Under the pieces are notes generated by a model. The model made no database searches. It was not told where the DNA came from and worked only from the letters and a program-made list of their open reading frames with translations. This document shows, in pieces, positions 36,710 through 46,367 of a DNA stretch of 64,000 bases. Position numbers and translations under genes: made by a program. How positions within the stretch are numbered: the first letter of the stretch is position 1; each line of letters begins with the position of its first letter. This DNA comes from Actinoallomurus soli (GTDB lineage: Bacteria; Actinomycetota; Actinomycetes; Streptosporangiales; Streptosporangiaceae). The stretch spans positions 496,001 through 560,000 of the forward strand of contig NZ_JAMXMV010000001.1 in the NCBI RefSeq assembly GCF_024055715.1, written 5' to 3'.

Positions 36710-36998
36710 CAGCAGAACCTCTTGACTCCGTGGCCGGCGATGCGGGTGCCGTGGCCGGGGGACGGCGGCGCATCTCATTATTCACGCTGAGTTGACCTAA
36801 GCGGATCGATCTTAACCGCGTGGTCACCGTGCGCGCGACGCAGGGCGAATAGCCGGAGATCGACTACTACCTGGCGATTAGGACGAATCGCCGAGTGTAT
36901 CCGGCTTTCGGGTGGATCTGCCCGTTTGGAATGATCGCCGCCGACGACCCGCCACGCACAAAGATCGTGTTCCCGAGATCACATTGTTGAGATTGCGG
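36710..36998. other. AT-richer spacer upstream of the glycosyltransferase gene
   Basis: 289 bp without a gene. It contains the AT-richest DNA of the neighbourhood, including CTCATTATTCACGCTGAG near 36773-36790, so the - strand glycosyltransferase promoter is probably here. I could not fix a -35/-10 pair. Confidence 0.4.
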
Positions 36999-37310
36999 TC
37001 AGACGCCGAACGCGCGGAGCCCGGCGGTGACCACGGCCGCGGCCACCAGCACCACGAGGAACGGCGCGCGCAGCAGGAGGGCGACGACCGCTGCGGCCAG
37101 CCCGCTCAGCCGCGCGGCGTCGAGCTCCAGGACGCGCCCGTGCGCGAGGGTCTGCACCGCGACCAGCGCGGTCAGCAACGCGACCGGCACCAGCGCGGTG
37201 AACCGCCGTACGCGCTCGTCGGACAGCACCCGCTGCGGGGCCACCAGCCCGGCGAGCTTGAGGGCGTAACAGCCGATTCCGGTCGCGAGGACCGCGATCC
37301 AGACGGCCAT
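36999..37310 (-). CDS. azlD: AzlD-type small subunit of branched-chain amino acid exporter
   Basis: 103-aa membrane protein with three to four helices, starting MAVWIAVLATGIGCYALKLA. The conserved VPVALLTALVAVQTL segment is typical of AzlD. It pairs with AzlC, encoded 38 bp upstream on the same strand, to export branched-chain or related amino acids. ATG with GGGAGAGTC upstream. Last gene of the sigma-araC-azlC-azlD unit. Confidence 0.85.
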   Translation of the reverse strand: MAVWIAVLATGIGCYALKLAGLVAPQRVLSDERVRRFTALVPVALLTALVAVQTLAHGRVLELDAARLSGLAAAVVALLLRAPFLVVLVAAAVVTAGLRAFGV

Positions 37311-37348
37311 GACTCTCCCTTCCTCTGAATCTTCTCTGAATCTTCGCG

Positions 37349-38053
37349 CTAGGCCTTCGAGAGCTCTCCGGCCCGGCGGGCCGGAGGGGTGCGGCGCCGC
37401 CGTACGACCCCGGCCAGAGCGGCGACCGCCGCCAGCATGACCGGCACGCCGGGGGGCAGCAGCGGCGTCGTCGCGACCGCGACGGCCATCGCGAGGAGGG
37501 CGACGACCCGCTCGGTGCCGCCGGAGACGAGGCGGGGCCACAGCAGGGCCAGGAACGCCGCCGGGCCGACCACGTCGAGGCCGTACGTCTCCGGGTTGCC
37601 CAGCCGGGCCGCGCCGAGGGCGCCGAACAGCGTGGCGAGGTTCCAGGTCAGGTAGAGGCTGACCGCCGTGGCCCAGAAGCCCGCCCGCGCCGACCGGGGT
37701 TCGGGCTGGGCGGTGGCCACCGCCGTCGTCTCGTCGATGACCAGGTGGGCGGTCAGCAGCCGCCGCCACCCGCGCGCGCCGAGCGTCGGCGCGAGGCGCA
37801 GGCCGTACAGGGCGTTGCGACCGCCCAGCAGCATCGCGCCGAGGGCCCCCGCGAGCAGGTTGCCGCCGCCGGCGACCACCCCGACCAGTGCGAACTGCGA
37901 CGCTCCCGTGAACGCCACGACGCTCAGCGCGCAGGCCTGCGCCACGCCGAGCCCGGCCGCGACCGCGGCCGCCCCGAAGGCGAGCCCGGACAGGCCGACG
38001 GCCAGACCGACGCCCAGCCCGTCGCGGACGGCGGCGCGTCTCTGCGAATCCAT
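37349..38053 (-). CDS. azlC: AzlC-type large subunit of branched-chain amino acid exporter
   Basis: 234-aa polytopic protein. GLSGLAFGAAAVAAGLGVAQ and AFTGASQFALVGVVAGGG are the AzlC signature. About seven helices and a basic C-terminus are seen. The start ATG at 38053 lies 64 bp after the araC-type gene, in the same direction. AzlCD with an adjacent AraC regulator is a common arrangement. Confidence 0.88.
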   Translation of the reverse strand: MDSQRRAAVRDGLGVGLAVGLSGLAFGAAAVAAGLGVAQACALSVVAFTGASQFALVGVVAGGGNLLAGALGAMLLGGRNALYGLRLAPTLGARGWRRLLTAHLVIDETTAVATAQPEPRSARAGFWATAVSLYLTWNLATLFGALGAARLGNPETYGLDVVGPAAFLALLWPRLVSGGTERVVALLAMAVAVATTPLLPPGVPVMLAAVAALAGVVRRRRTPPARRAGELSKA

Positions 38054-38117
38054 GCCCGAAGGGTAGGTAGCCGGACATCGGCCGGTCTTGCACGAAATTG
38101 CAGTGCCGCGGGGACGG

Positions 38118-38936
38118 TCAGGCGGGACGGCCGAGCAGGTACGCGCCGGGCGGCACGCCGACGATCCGCTTGAAATGCCGCGTGAGGTGCGCCTGGTCGG
38201 TGAACCCGAGGTCGGCGGCGATCGCGGCCGGGCGGACACCGGCGTCCAGGAGGGCACGGGCACGCTGGACCCGCAGGTTGGTCAGGTAGGCGTGCGGCGG
38301 CAGCCCGTACGCGGCCCGGAACGCGCGCAGCAGGGCGAACCGGCCGGTGCCGACCATGGCGGCGAGGTCGTCCAGGGACGGCGGGTCGGACAGCCGCTCG
38401 TGAAGGATCTCGCGGGCCGCGCGGACCGCCCGTGGCGGCGCGCCGCGCGGGACCGACCCGGGCGGCCGGGCGGCGTGGCGGCGCAGGAGACCGGCGAGCG
38501 CCCGGTGCAGCGTGGAGGACGCCGCCAGGGCGTCGCCGCCGTCGGCGCTGTGGTGCACGGCCCGGAGCAGCCGGGCGGCCTCCGGGTCGTCCACGATCGT
38601 CTGAGGGAAGTAGGGCGTGCCACGCGGGGCGCCCAGCTCGGCGGCGATCTGCGCCAGGACGTCCACGGAGGGGTAGAGCACGCGGTAGCGCCAGCCCTCG
38701 GGAACGCCGGCGTGCCCGGTGTGGACGACCTCCGGATTGAGGAGTGCGACCTGACCGGCGGCCGCCCGCAGCATCGACCCGGCGTGCTCGAACTCCTCCA
38801 CCCCGAACTCGATCAGCCCGACGGTGTAGGTGGCGTGCGCGTGCCTGGTGTAGCGGTGGGTGACGTAACGGGCGCTCAGCAGGTCGACGCCCGGCTCGGC
38901 CGGGTGCCGCCGATAGTGCGCGACCTCCGGGCTCAT
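38118..38936 (-). CDS. AraC-family transcriptional regulator
   Basis: 272 aa: N-terminal cupin-like ligand domain (1-150, with THRYTRHAHATYTVGLIE and the NPEVVHTG turn) and C-terminal double helix-turn-helix (about 175-270, ending TDQAHLTRHFKRIVGVPPGAY). The ATG at 38936 overlaps the stop of the upstream sigma gene (ATGA), so it is translated with it. It probably controls azlCD just downstream. Confidence 0.9.
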   Translation of the reverse strand: MSPEVAHYRRHPAEPGVDLLSARYVTHRYTRHAHATYTVGLIEFGVEEFEHAGSMLRAAAGQVALLNPEVVHTGHAGVPEGWRYRVLYPSVDVLAQIAAELGAPRGTPYFPQTIVDDPEAARLLRAVHHSADGGDALAASSTLHRALAGLLRRHAARPPGSVPRGAPPRAVRAAREILHERLSDPPSLDDLAAMVGTGRFALLRAFRAAYGLPPHAYLTNLRVQRARALLDAGVRPAAIAADLGFTDQAHLTRHFKRIVGVPPGAYLLGRPA

Positions 38937-39946
38937 GGCACCGATGCTATCGGCCGCGCAGGCGCGGCCGGCAGCACGGCGGGCAGCCCGAACTTCGGGA
39001 AAAGGCGCAGGTCGAAGAACATGACGACGTGCGCGACGCGGGTGGGCGTGGGCGTGAGCACCTGCAGCGCGAAGGCGTGGTGCGCGCCGTCCGCGGCGCG
39101 CATGTAGACGGCGAAGGCCGGCTGACCGTTCGCCCGGACCGGCACCAGCCGCATCGCGTCCGGGCCGTCGGCGGGGCACTGCGCGCCGATCAGCCGGCCG
39201 ATGTCCTCTGGGCCCTGGTACCAGCCGGTGTAGGGCGGCATCTCCCAGACGGCGTCGGCGGTGAGCAGCTCCACGATGGCGGAGACGTCGTACTCCTCGA
39301 ACGCCCGGACGTACCGGGCGAGCAGGTCGCGCTCCTCCGCCGACGTCGGCTCGGCCAGCTCCGCCTGCGACGGCGTCACCTCGTCGAGCCGGGCGCGGGC
39401 GCGCTGCAGGACGCTGTTCACCGCGGTGGTGGTCGTGCCCAGCACCTCGGCGACCTCGGCCGCCCGCCACCGCAGCACGTCGCGCAGGATGAGCACCGCG
39501 CGATGCCGGGGCGGCAGGTGCTGCAGGGCGGCGATCAGCGCGAGCCGGATGCTCTCCCGCGAGGTCACGATCGCGGCAGGGTCGGCGTGCTCGGCGCCGG
39601 CCATCGCGTCGGGGACCGGCTCCAGCCAGGGGACCTCGGACCGCTCGACCAGCGCGTCGTACGGGTCGGCGCTCGGGTCGCCGAGACCGGTCGGCAGGGG
39701 TCGGCGGCCACGGCTCTCCAGGGCGGTGAGACACGTGCGGGTGGCGATCCGGTGCAGCCACGTCCGCAAGGAGGAGCGGCCCTCGAAGTCCGCGTAGGAG
39801 CGCCACGCGCGCAGGTAGGTCTCCTGGACCTGGTCCTCCGCGTCGTGCACCGAGCCGAGCATGCGATAGCAGTGCGCCAGCAGCTCGCGCCGGTACGGAG
39901 CCGCCTGCCGCAGGAAGTCGTCCTTGACCGCCTTGTCCGTGCTCAT
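38933..39946 (-). CDS. ECF sigma factor with C-terminal SnoaL-like domain (SigG/SigX5 type)
   Basis: 337 aa. Sigma region 2 (YRMLGSVHDAEDQVQETYLRAW) and region 4 (ALQHLPPRHRAVLILRDVLRW, then EVAEVLGTTTTAVNSVLQRA) are clear. They are followed by an NTF2/SnoaL-like domain (about 215-325, FEEYDVSAIVELL...). Sigma factors of this type have no linked anti-sigma; the extra domain is thought to modulate activity. The ATG at 39946 is preferred; the open frame runs far upstream without similarity. It is first in a four-gene unit with araC, azlC and azlD. Confidence 0.88.
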   Translation of the reverse strand: MSTDKAVKDDFLRQAAPYRRELLAHCYRMLGSVHDAEDQVQETYLRAWRSYADFEGRSSLRTWLHRIATRTCLTALESRGRRPLPTGLGDPSADPYDALVERSEVPWLEPVPDAMAGAEHADPAAIVTSRESIRLALIAALQHLPPRHRAVLILRDVLRWRAAEVAEVLGTTTTAVNSVLQRARARLDEVTPSQAELAEPTSAEERDLLARYVRAFEEYDVSAIVELLTADAVWEMPPYTGWYQGPEDIGRLIGAQCPADGPDAMRLVPVRANGQPAFAVYMRAADGAHHAFALQVLTPTPTRVAHVVMFFDLRLFPKFGLPAVLPAAPARPIASVP

Positions 39947-40204
39947 GGTGCCCCTTCGAGTACGTCGCTCCGGGTGACCGGTGACCCGCCGTGGCGGGCA
40001 CCGCGGGACCACACCGCCCTCTGTATACGCCCGCCCTCCGACAGAACCGGGACGCGCGGCGAGGAGGCCGTCGGTGTACCCGGAGGAGCTCGCCCCGGCG
40101 GGGGGCGCTCCGTCCCCCGGAGGTGACCTCGCCGCGGCGGGGCTATCCGTCCCATTGACCGAGACGAGGATTCCGCAGGGTGGCGGTCCTCCGGCCGCCC
40201 CGGT

Positions 40205-40216
40205 TACCCTGGGCCC
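40205..40216 (+). promoter_or_regulatory. -10 element of a leaderless transcript
   Basis: TACCCT at 40205-40210 is followed six bases later by the GTG of the leader peptide, the spacing that gives a transcript beginning at its own start codon. Confidence 0.5.
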
Positions 40217-40279
40217 GTGGATCGTCGTTATTTCGGGTTTATGCAGCCGGCTCCGGGTGAGCCGGTCGACGCGACCTGA
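40217..40279 (+). CDS. Attenuator leader peptide (Tyr/Phe rich)
   Basis: A 20-codon ORF reading MDRRYFGFMQPAPG... with Y5, F6 and F8 in quick succession, then a stop at 40277-40279. A terminator hairpin follows 22 bases later and then the chorismate mutase gene. Ribosome stalling at Tyr/Phe codons would be the sensing step. No ribosome site; probably leaderless. Confidence 0.65.
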   Translation: MDRRYFGFMQPAPGEPVDAT

Positions 40280-40328
40280 GCGACGACCCCCGAGCCGGCC
40301 GAGGCAGAGCCCCATGGGCTCTGCCTTT
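40247..40328 (+). promoter_or_regulatory. Transcription attenuator of the chorismate mutase gene
   Basis: Terminator stem AGGCAGAGCCC (40302-40312)/GGGCTCTGCCT (40316-40326), 11 perfect bp with a CAT loop, followed by TTTC. Upstream, CCGGCTC at 40248-40254 can pair with GAGCCGG at 40259-40265, or with a second GAGCCGG at 40292-40298 next to the terminator, giving mutually exclusive folds. This layout is that of a ribosome-mediated aromatic amino acid attenuator. Confidence 0.7.
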
Positions 40329-40386
40329 CGCTTATCCACCGTGAGTGGGCGGCTCGGCCCCGGGCCCGCCCCGGAAGGAGATCCCG

Positions 40387-40716
40387 ATGGACCCGCAGGC
40401 CAAGGCGGCGCTTCTGGCGGCCCTGACGCACGACGACGTGCCGGAGACGATCCCCGACGCGCGCGCGGCGATCGACCGGATCGACGCGGCACTGGCGACG
40501 CTGCTGGAGCGCCGGGCGGAGCTCGCGGCCACCGTGCAGCGGCTCAAACCGGTCGGCGGCTTCGCCGGCCGGGATCCCCGCCGCGAACGCGAGATCGTCG
40601 AGGCGATGGCCTCGCTCGCGCCCCGGCTGGGCGCCGACCGGCTCGCCCGCATCATGACGGCCGTCATCGAGGCCGGCCTGGAGGCCGCCGAGGACCGCGA
40701 CCTGTCCTCGGCCTGA
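40387..40716 (+). CDS. Chorismate mutase (AroQ class)
   Basis: 109-aa all-helical enzyme converting chorismate to prephenate, the first step to Phe and Tyr. The helix-1 segment RAAIDRIDAALATLLERRAE, the K in QRLKPVG and the RDPRREREIVEAM segment carry the expected Arg/Lys/Glu active-site residues. The ATG at 40387 has GGAAGGAG 7 bases upstream. It is probably the free AroQ that works with a DAHP synthase elsewhere in the genome. Confidence 0.9.
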   Translation: MDPQAKAALLAALTHDDVPETIPDARAAIDRIDAALATLLERRAELAATVQRLKPVGGFAGRDPRREREIVEAMASLAPRLGADRLARIMTAVIEAGLEAAEDRDLSSA

Positions 40717-40773
40717 CGCCCCGGGCCGCATAGCCCGGCCACCGCGGACCATCCACAGAGACCCGGCCATCGC

Positions 40774-40821
40774 GGACCGACCATCGTGGACCGACCATCG
40801 TGGACCGACCATCGTGGACCG
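40774..40821. repeat. 14-bp tandem repeats
   Basis: GGACCGACCATCGT is present three times without change (40774-40815), followed by a partial fourth copy; more diverged copies precede it (about 40743-40773). It lies between convergent genes, in no coding frame that I believe. Confidence 0.9.
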
Positions 40822-40859
40822 GCGACCGGCGACCGCGGGCCGGCCGCTGCGGATCGGTC

Positions 40860-40887
40860 ACCCCGGCCCGGCCGCCCTCACCGGGGT
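40860..40887. terminator. Possible terminator before the permease end
   Basis: ACCCCGG (40860-40866) and CCGGGGT (40881-40887), a 7-bp stem with a 14-nt loop, between convergent genes. Confidence 0.35.
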
Positions 40888-40906
40888 CCGGCCGCCGGAG
40901 GCCGGG

Positions 40907-42307
40907 TCAGGGCGTCCGGCGGTTCCGGACGACGCGCCAGCCGGCGAACAGCACGACGGCCACCGCGGGCAGGCACCAGAAGGCGATCTTGTTGGCCGTG
41001 TCCGCGAAGGCCATCAGGACGACGACCAGGGCGAGGAAGCCGAGCGTGGCCCAGTTCGACACCGGCGCCCACGGCATCCGGAAGGGCGGGCGCTCGATCT
41101 CGCCGCGGTTCGCCCGGGACCGGAGCCGGAGCTGGCAGCCGATCAGGGTCACCCACACGGCGACGACGCCGAGGGAGGCGATGGAGGTGGCGATGTCGAA
41201 GGCCATCTTCGGCACGACGTAGTTGAGGACCACGCCGAGGAGCAGCACGATCGAGGTGAACAGGATCCCGCCGTACGGCACGTGCCGCCCGCTCATCCGG
41301 CCCACGAACGACGGCGCCTCGCCCTTGACGGCCAGGGCACGCATGACGCGGCCGGTGGAGTACAGGCCGGAGTTGCAGGACGACAGGGCGGCGGTGAGCA
41401 CGACCGCGTTCATGATGTCGCCGGCGCCGGGGACGCCGAGCCGGGAGAAGACCGTGACGAACGGGCTCTCGTTCGCGCTGTAGACCGTCCACGGCAGGAT
41501 CATCGCCAGCAGCAGGACCGAGCCGACGTAGAAGACGCCGATCCGCCAGATGACGCTGCCGATCGCGCCGGGCAGCACCTTGCGCGGGTTCTCGGTCTCG
41601 CCGGCGGCGATGCCGACCATCTCGATTCCCGAGTAGGCGAACACGACCGCCTGCAGGCTCATCAAGACGATGGGCACGCCGTGCGGGAGGAAGCCGCCGT
41701 GCGCGGTGAGGTTGGAGACGCCCGCGTGGCCGTCGTGGCCGACGCCGGCGCCGGTGAGGACCAGCGCCACGCCCACGAACAGGAAGACGACGATGGCGAG
41801 GACTTTGATCACGGCGAACCAGAACTCCAGCTCGCCGAAGAGCCGCACCGACAGCAGGTTCACCGTCAGGAGCACGGCGAGGGCGACCAGGGCCGTGACC
41901 CACTGCGGGATCTGCGGCAGCCACTTGTGGACGTAGATGCCGGCCGCGGTCGTCTCGGCCACCCCGGTCATCGCCCAGTTCAGCCAGTACATCCAGCCGC
42001 TGGCGAAGCCGGCCCACGGGCCGATGAACTCACGGGCGTACGTGACGAAGCTGCCCGCGCTCGGCCGGTGCAGGACGAGCTCGCCGAGCGCCCGCATGAC
42101 GAAGAAGGCCGCGATGCCGCAGACGGCGTACGAGAGGACGAGTCCGGGTCCGGCCGCGGCCATCCTGCCGCCCGCTCCGAGGAACAGCCCGACGCCGATC
42201 GCGCCGCCGATGGCGATCATCCGTACCTGGCGGTTCCCGAGGGACTGGGCGTAGCCGGCGTCCTCGCTGCCGGGCGCGGTGCCCTGGTGGTCCACTGCTG
42301 TCGACAC
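40907..42307 (-). CDS. Amino acid permease (APC superfamily, GABA/asparagine type)
   Basis: 466 aa with about twelve membrane helices. The helix-1 segment RMIAIGGAIGVGLFLGAGG and the helix-6 region VFAYSGIEMVGIAAGETENP are characteristic of the amino acid transporter subfamily that includes GabP, AnsP and CycA. The substrate cannot be told from sequence. GTG start at 42307, without a clear ribosome site. It is a single gene, convergent with chorismate mutase, divergent from dnaE. Confidence 0.88.
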   Translation of the reverse strand: MSTAVDHQGTAPGSEDAGYAQSLGNRQVRMIAIGGAIGVGLFLGAGGRMAAAGPGLVLSYAVCGIAAFFVMRALGELVLHRPSAGSFVTYAREFIGPWAGFASGWMYWLNWAMTGVAETTAAGIYVHKWLPQIPQWVTALVALAVLLTVNLLSVRLFGELEFWFAVIKVLAIVVFLFVGVALVLTGAGVGHDGHAGVSNLTAHGGFLPHGVPIVLMSLQAVVFAYSGIEMVGIAAGETENPRKVLPGAIGSVIWRIGVFYVGSVLLLAMILPWTVYSANESPFVTVFSRLGVPGAGDIMNAVVLTAALSSCNSGLYSTGRVMRALAVKGEAPSFVGRMSGRHVPYGGILFTSIVLLLGVVLNYVVPKMAFDIATSIASLGVVAVWVTLIGCQLRLRSRANRGEIERPPFRMPWAPVSNWATLGFLALVVVLMAFADTANKIAFWCLPAVAVVLFAGWRVVRNRRTP

Positions 42308-42695
42308 GCGGCCTCCGATTTCCAGCGGGTTTCGCTCCCCCCGAAAACCGCTTTACGGTCACTGACCATACAAGGTCGCGCAGCGTGTTCGCGCCGCGAC
42401 GCGGGTGCGGTCGCCCGGAGGACCGGAATGCGGTACACCCTGGTAGGTGAGGTGAGCGCCGCCGCCCGGACCACCGGCCGCGACCGGAGGCGCCTCGCCT
42501 GGAGGAGAGGTATGGCCGACCGGCAACGGGTTTAAACCGGGCATCCGGAGTGTCGGGCCCCGGCGATCACTCTGGCACCGTTAGGCTCAGGGGACCCGGT
42601 CCCCGGCCGGTCTCTCACCCCCAGACGACGATCTTCGACGCGGCGCGTGCTCCGGGCACGCGAGGCGTCGCATGCCTGAAGGAGGCGCATCGCGC
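42308..42695. other. Divergent intergenic region, permease/dnaE
   Basis: 388 bp. It contains a short palindrome GGTCA-C-TGACC (42357-42367) near the permease start, a possible operator, and the small ORF at 42428. TAGGCT at 42582-42587 is a possible -10 for dnaE, without a matching -35. Confidence 0.4.
42428..42535 (+). CDS. Possible 35-aa small ORF upstream of dnaE
   Basis: It starts MRYTLVGEVSAAARTTG and ends in DRQRV. GGAGG lies six bases before the ATG. It is very basic in the second half. No known family; could equally be chance. Confidence 0.25.
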   Translation: MRYTLVGEVSAAARTTGRDRRRLAWRRGMADRQRV

Positions 42696-45600
42696 ATGAG
42701 TGACTCGTTCGTGCATCTGCATGTGCACACCGAGTACTCCATGCTCGACGGGGCGGCCCGTCTCAAGGAGATGTTCGCCGAGGTCGAGCGGCAGAAGATG
42801 CCGGCCATCGCGATGACCGACCACGGCAACACCCATGGCGCCTACGACTTCTACAAGCAGGCCACCGCGGCCGGGGTGACCCCCATCGTCGGCATCGAGG
42901 CGTACGTCGCGCCGGCGTCCCGCTTCCACAAGGAGCCGGTCCGCTGGGGTGAGCCGAGCCAGAAGGGCGACGACGTCTCCGGTGGCGGCCACTACACCCA
43001 CAAGACGATCTGGGCGCGCAACGCCGAGGGCCTGCACAACCTGTTCAAGCTGACGAGCCGGGCCTACACCGAGGGGTTCGTCCGCAAGTGGGCCCGGATG
43101 GACTTCGAGCTCCTGGCGGAGCACTCGGCCGGCCTCATGGCCACCACCGGCTGCCCCTCCGGCGAGGTCCAGACCCGGCTGCGCCTCGGCCACTTCGACA
43201 AGGCCCTGGAGGCCGCCGCCAGGTACCAGGAGCTCTTCGGCAAAGAGAACTACTTCCTGGAGCTGATGGACCACGGCCTCGACATCGAGCGCCGGGTCCG
43301 CGACGGGCTGATCGAGATCAGTAAGAGGCTGGGCATCCCGCCGGTCGTCACCAACGACTCGCACTACACGCGGGAGTCCGAGGCGTCCGCGCACGACGCG
43401 CTCCTGTGCATCCAGACCGGCAAGCAGCTGTCCGACCCGGGACGCTTCAAGTTCGACGGGTCCGGCTACTACCTCAAGACCGCCGACGAGATGCGGGCGC
43501 TCGACACCTCCGACATCTGGGCCGAGGGCTGCCGCAACACCCTCCTCGTCGCCGAGCGCGTCGACTCCACCGGCATGTTCGAGTACCGCAACCTCATGCC
43601 GCGGTTCCCGGTGCCGGAGGGCGAGACCGAGGAGTCGTGGTTCCGCAAAGAGGTCTGGAAGGGGATGGAGCGGCGCTTCCCCGAGGGGATCGACGAGGAG
43701 CACCGCAAGCAGGCCGAGTACGAGATGGACGTCATCTGCCAGATGGGGTTCCCCTCGTACTTCCTCGTCGTCGCCGACTTCATCATGTGGTCGAAGAACA
43801 ACGGGATCGCGGTCGGCCCGGGCCGTGGCTCGGCCGCCGGCTCGCTCGTCGCGTACGCGATGGGCATCACCGACCTCGACCCGCTCCCGCACGGCCTGAT
43901 CTTCGAGCGGTTCCTCAACCCCGACCGCGTGTCCATGCCCGATATCGACGTCGACTTCGACGAGCGTGGGCGCGCCGACGCGATCCGCTACGTCACCGAG
44001 AAGTGGGGCGCCGACAAGGTCTCCATGATCGCCACCTTCGGCACCATCAAGGCGAAGGCCGCGATCAAGGACGCGGGCCGCGTCCTCGGCTACCCGTACG
44101 CCCTCGGCGACCGCATCTCCAAGGCGTTCCCGCCCGCCGTCATGGGCAAGGACATCCCGCTGTCGGGCATCTTCGACGAGAAGCACCCCCGGTACGGCGA
44201 GGCAGGCGAGCTGCGCAAGCTGTACGAGGAAGAAGCCGACGTCAAGCAGATCATGGATCTGGCGCAGGGCCTGGAGGGCCTGATCCGCCAGACCGGCGTG
44301 CACGCCGCCGGTGTGATCATGTCGGCGGAGCCGCTGACCGACCACATCCCGATCATGCGCCGCGACTCCGACGGCGTCATCATCACGCAGTTCGACTACC
44401 CGACCTGCGAGACGCTCGGCCTGCTGAAGATGGACTTCCTGGGCCTGCGGAACCTGACGATCATGCAGGACGCGGTGAAGGCCATCAAGGCCAACAAGGG
44501 CGTCGACCTCGACCTGCTGAAGCTCCCGCTGGACGACAAGAAGGCCTACGAGCTGCTGGCCCGCGGCGACACGCTCGGCATCTTCCAGCTGGACGGCGGC
44601 GGCATGCGCTCGCTGCTGCGGCTGATGCGCCCCGACAACTTCGAGGACATCTCCGCGGCCCTCGCGCTGTACCGCCCCGGCCCCATGGGCGCCAACTCCC
44701 ACACCAACTACGCGCTGCGCAAGAACGGCCAGCAGCCGATCACCCCGATCCACCCGGAGCTGGAAGAGCCGCTCAAGGACATCCTCGACACGACCTACGG
44801 CCTGATCGTCTATCAGGAGCAGGTCATGGCCATCGCGCAGAAGGTCGCGGGGTACAGCCTCGGACAAGCGGACCTGCTCCGCCGCGCGATGGGCAAGAAG
44901 AAGAAGGCGGAGCTGGACAAGCAGTACGCCACCTTCGAGTCCGGCATGAAGGAGCGCGGCTTCTCCGCCGCGGCGATCAAGGCGCTGTGGGACATCCTGC
45001 TGCCCTTCTCCGACTACGCGTTCAACAAGGCGCACACCGCCGGATACGGCCTGGTCTCGTACTGGACCGCCTACCTCAAGGCCAACTACGCCGCCGAGTA
45101 CATGGCGGCGCTCCTCACCTCCGTCAAGGACGACAAGGACAAGAGCGCCCTCTACCTCAACGAGTGCCGCCGCATGGGCATCAAGGTGCTCACGCCCGAC
45201 GTCAACGAGTCCGACTCGGACTTCACCCCGAAGGGCGACACCGAGATCCTGTTCGGTCTGTCGGCGATCCGCAACGTCGGCGAGAACGTCGTCGACGCGA
45301 TCGTCAAGGCCCGCAAGGAGAAGGGCCGGTTCACCGACTTCCAGGACTTCCTGCGCAAGGTGCCGCCGCAGGTCTGCAACAAGCGGGTCGTCGAGTCGCT
45401 GATCAAGGCGGGTGCCTTCGACAGCCTGAACCACGAGCGCAAGAGCCTCGTCATGGTGCACGAGCAGGCCATCGACGCGATCATCGACATCAAGCGCAAC
45501 GAGGCGATCGGGCAGGACTCCCTGTTCGGCGGGGGCGACGACGTGGCGGACACCACGTTCGACATCGCCATCCCGGAGGGGGAGTGGGACAAGACCACCC

Positions 45601-46220
45601 TGCTCGCCTTCGAACGCGAGATGCTCGGCCTGTACGTCTCCGACCACCCGCTGCTGGGCATCGAGCACATCCTGTCCGCCAACGTCGACTGCTCGATCGC
45701 CGCCCTCACCGCCGACGAGCGGCCGGACGGTCAGATCGTCACCGTCGGCGGCCTGGTGTCGGGGCTGCAGCGGAAGGTCACCAAGAAGGGCGACTCCTGG
45801 GCGCTGACCACCCTGGAGGACCTCGAGGGCGCCATCGAGCTGATGATCTTCCCGTCGGCGTACCAGCTGTGCTCCACGCTGCTCGCCGAGGACGCCATCC
45901 TCATCGTGAAGGCACGCCTCGACAAGCGTGAGGACACCGCGAAGCTGATCGCCATGGAGGTCACCCAGCCGGACCTGACGGTCAGCGACTCGGGCCGGCC
46001 GCTCACCGTCTCGATGCCGGTGACCCGCGTGACCCCGCCGGTCGTCCAGGGCCTGAAGGAGGTGCTGGGCGCCCACCCGGGCCAGACCGAGGTCCACCTG
46101 CAGCTGCAGAACGGCCCGCGGACCACGGTCGTCCGCCTCGACGACAAGCTCCGGGTCACCGCCTCCCCGGCGCTGATGGGCGATCTCAAACAGCTCCTCG
46201 GCCCCGCCTGCCTGGTCTGA
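42696..46220 (+). CDS. dnaE: DNA polymerase III alpha subunit
   Basis: Main replicative polymerase, 1174 aa. The PHP domain ([21 protein letters not shown]) comes first, then the family C polymerase palm with catalytic aspartates D416/D418 in [12 protein letters not shown] helix-hairpin-helix and an OB-fold domain (about 985-1080) follow. Key PHP histidines are kept, fitting the proofreading DnaE1 of actinobacteria. The ATG at 42696 follows GAAGGAGG by 10 bases; an ATG at 42672 precedes that site. Confidence 0.97.
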   Translation: MSDSFVHLHVHTEYSMLDGAARLKEMFAEVERQKMPAIAMTDHGNTHGAYDFYKQATAAGVTPIVGIEAYVAPASRFHKEPVRWGEPSQKGDDVSGGGHYTHKTIWARNAEGLHNLFKLTSRAYTEGFVRKWARMDFELLAEHSAGLMATTGCPSGEVQTRLRLGHFDKALEAAARYQELFGKENYFLELMDHGLDIERRVRDGLIEISKRLGIPPVVTNDSHYTRESEASAHDALLCIQTGKQLSDPGRFKFDGSGYYLKTADEMRALDTSDIWAEGCRNTLLVAERVDSTGMFEYRNLMPRFPVPEGETEESWFRKEVWKGMERRFPEGIDEEHRKQAEYEMDVICQMGFPSYFLVVADFIMWSKNNGIAVGPGRGSAAGSLVAYAMGITDLDPLPHGLIFERFLNPDRVSMPDIDVDFDERGRADAIRYVTEKWGADKVSMIATFGTIKAKAAIKDAGRVLGYPYALGDRISKAFPPAVMGKDIPLSGIFDEKHPRYGEAGELRKLYEEEADVKQIMDLAQGLEGLIRQTGVHAAGVIMSAEPLTDHIPIMRRDSDGVIITQFDYPTCETLGLLKMDFLGLRNLTIMQDAVKAIKANKGVDLDLLKLPLDDKKAYELLARGDTLGIFQLDGGGMRSLLRLMRPDNFEDISAALALYRPGPMGANSHTNYALRKNGQQPITPIHPELEEPLKDILDTTYGLIVYQEQVMAIAQKVAGYSLGQADLLRRAMGKKKKAELDKQYATFESGMKERGFSAAAIKALWDILLPFSDYAFNKAHTAGYGLVSYWTAYLKANYAAEYMAALLTSVKDDKDKSALYLNECRRMGIKVLTPDVNESDSDFTPKGDTEILFGLSAIRNVGENVVDAIVKARKEKGRFTDFQDFLRKVPPQVCNKRVVESLIKAGAFDSLNHERKSLVMVHEQAIDAIIDIKRNEAIGQDSLFGGGDDVADTTFDIAIPEGEWDKTTLLAFEREMLGLYVSDHPLLGIEHILSANVDCSIAALTADERPDGQIVTVGGLVSGLQRKVTKKGDSWALTTLEDLEGAIELMIFPSAYQLCSTLLAEDAILIVKARLDKREDTAKLIAMEVTQPDLTVSDSGRPLTVSMPVTRVTPPVVQGLKEVLGAHPGQTEVHLQLQNGPRTTVVRLDDKLRVTASPALMGDLKQLLGPACLV

Positions 46221-46236
46221 CCCCACCGGCTCCGCC

Positions 46237-46278
46237 GGCGCCCGGCGCGGTCGAGCCGATCCGGCTCGGCCGGGCGCC
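46237..46278 (+). terminator. dnaE terminator
   Basis: Outer stem GGCGCCCGG/CCGGGCGCC and inner stem CGAGCC/GGCTCG around a GATCC loop form one long imperfect hairpin 17 bases after the dnaE stop. Confidence 0.65.
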
Positions 46279-46367
46279 GCCCGATCCGGCCCGGCGAGCC
46301 GCAACGGCCGCGCCGGACCGGATCGGCCCGCGGTGTCTTACGAACGGGTGACGCCGGCCGCCCGGGG

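Noticed and set aside
38118-40001. 627-codon - strand frame fusing araC with upstream DNA
   Set aside because: Only the last 272 codons match AraC, beginning at the ATGA overlap; upstream it is the sigma gene in another frame.
40774-40821. Tandem repeats as a CRISPR array
   Set aside because: Units are 14 bp and contiguous, with no spacers and no cas genes.
42615-46304. 1229-codon - strand frame opposite dnaE
   Set aside because: Shadow of high third-position GC. dnaE is unmistakable and full length on the + strand.
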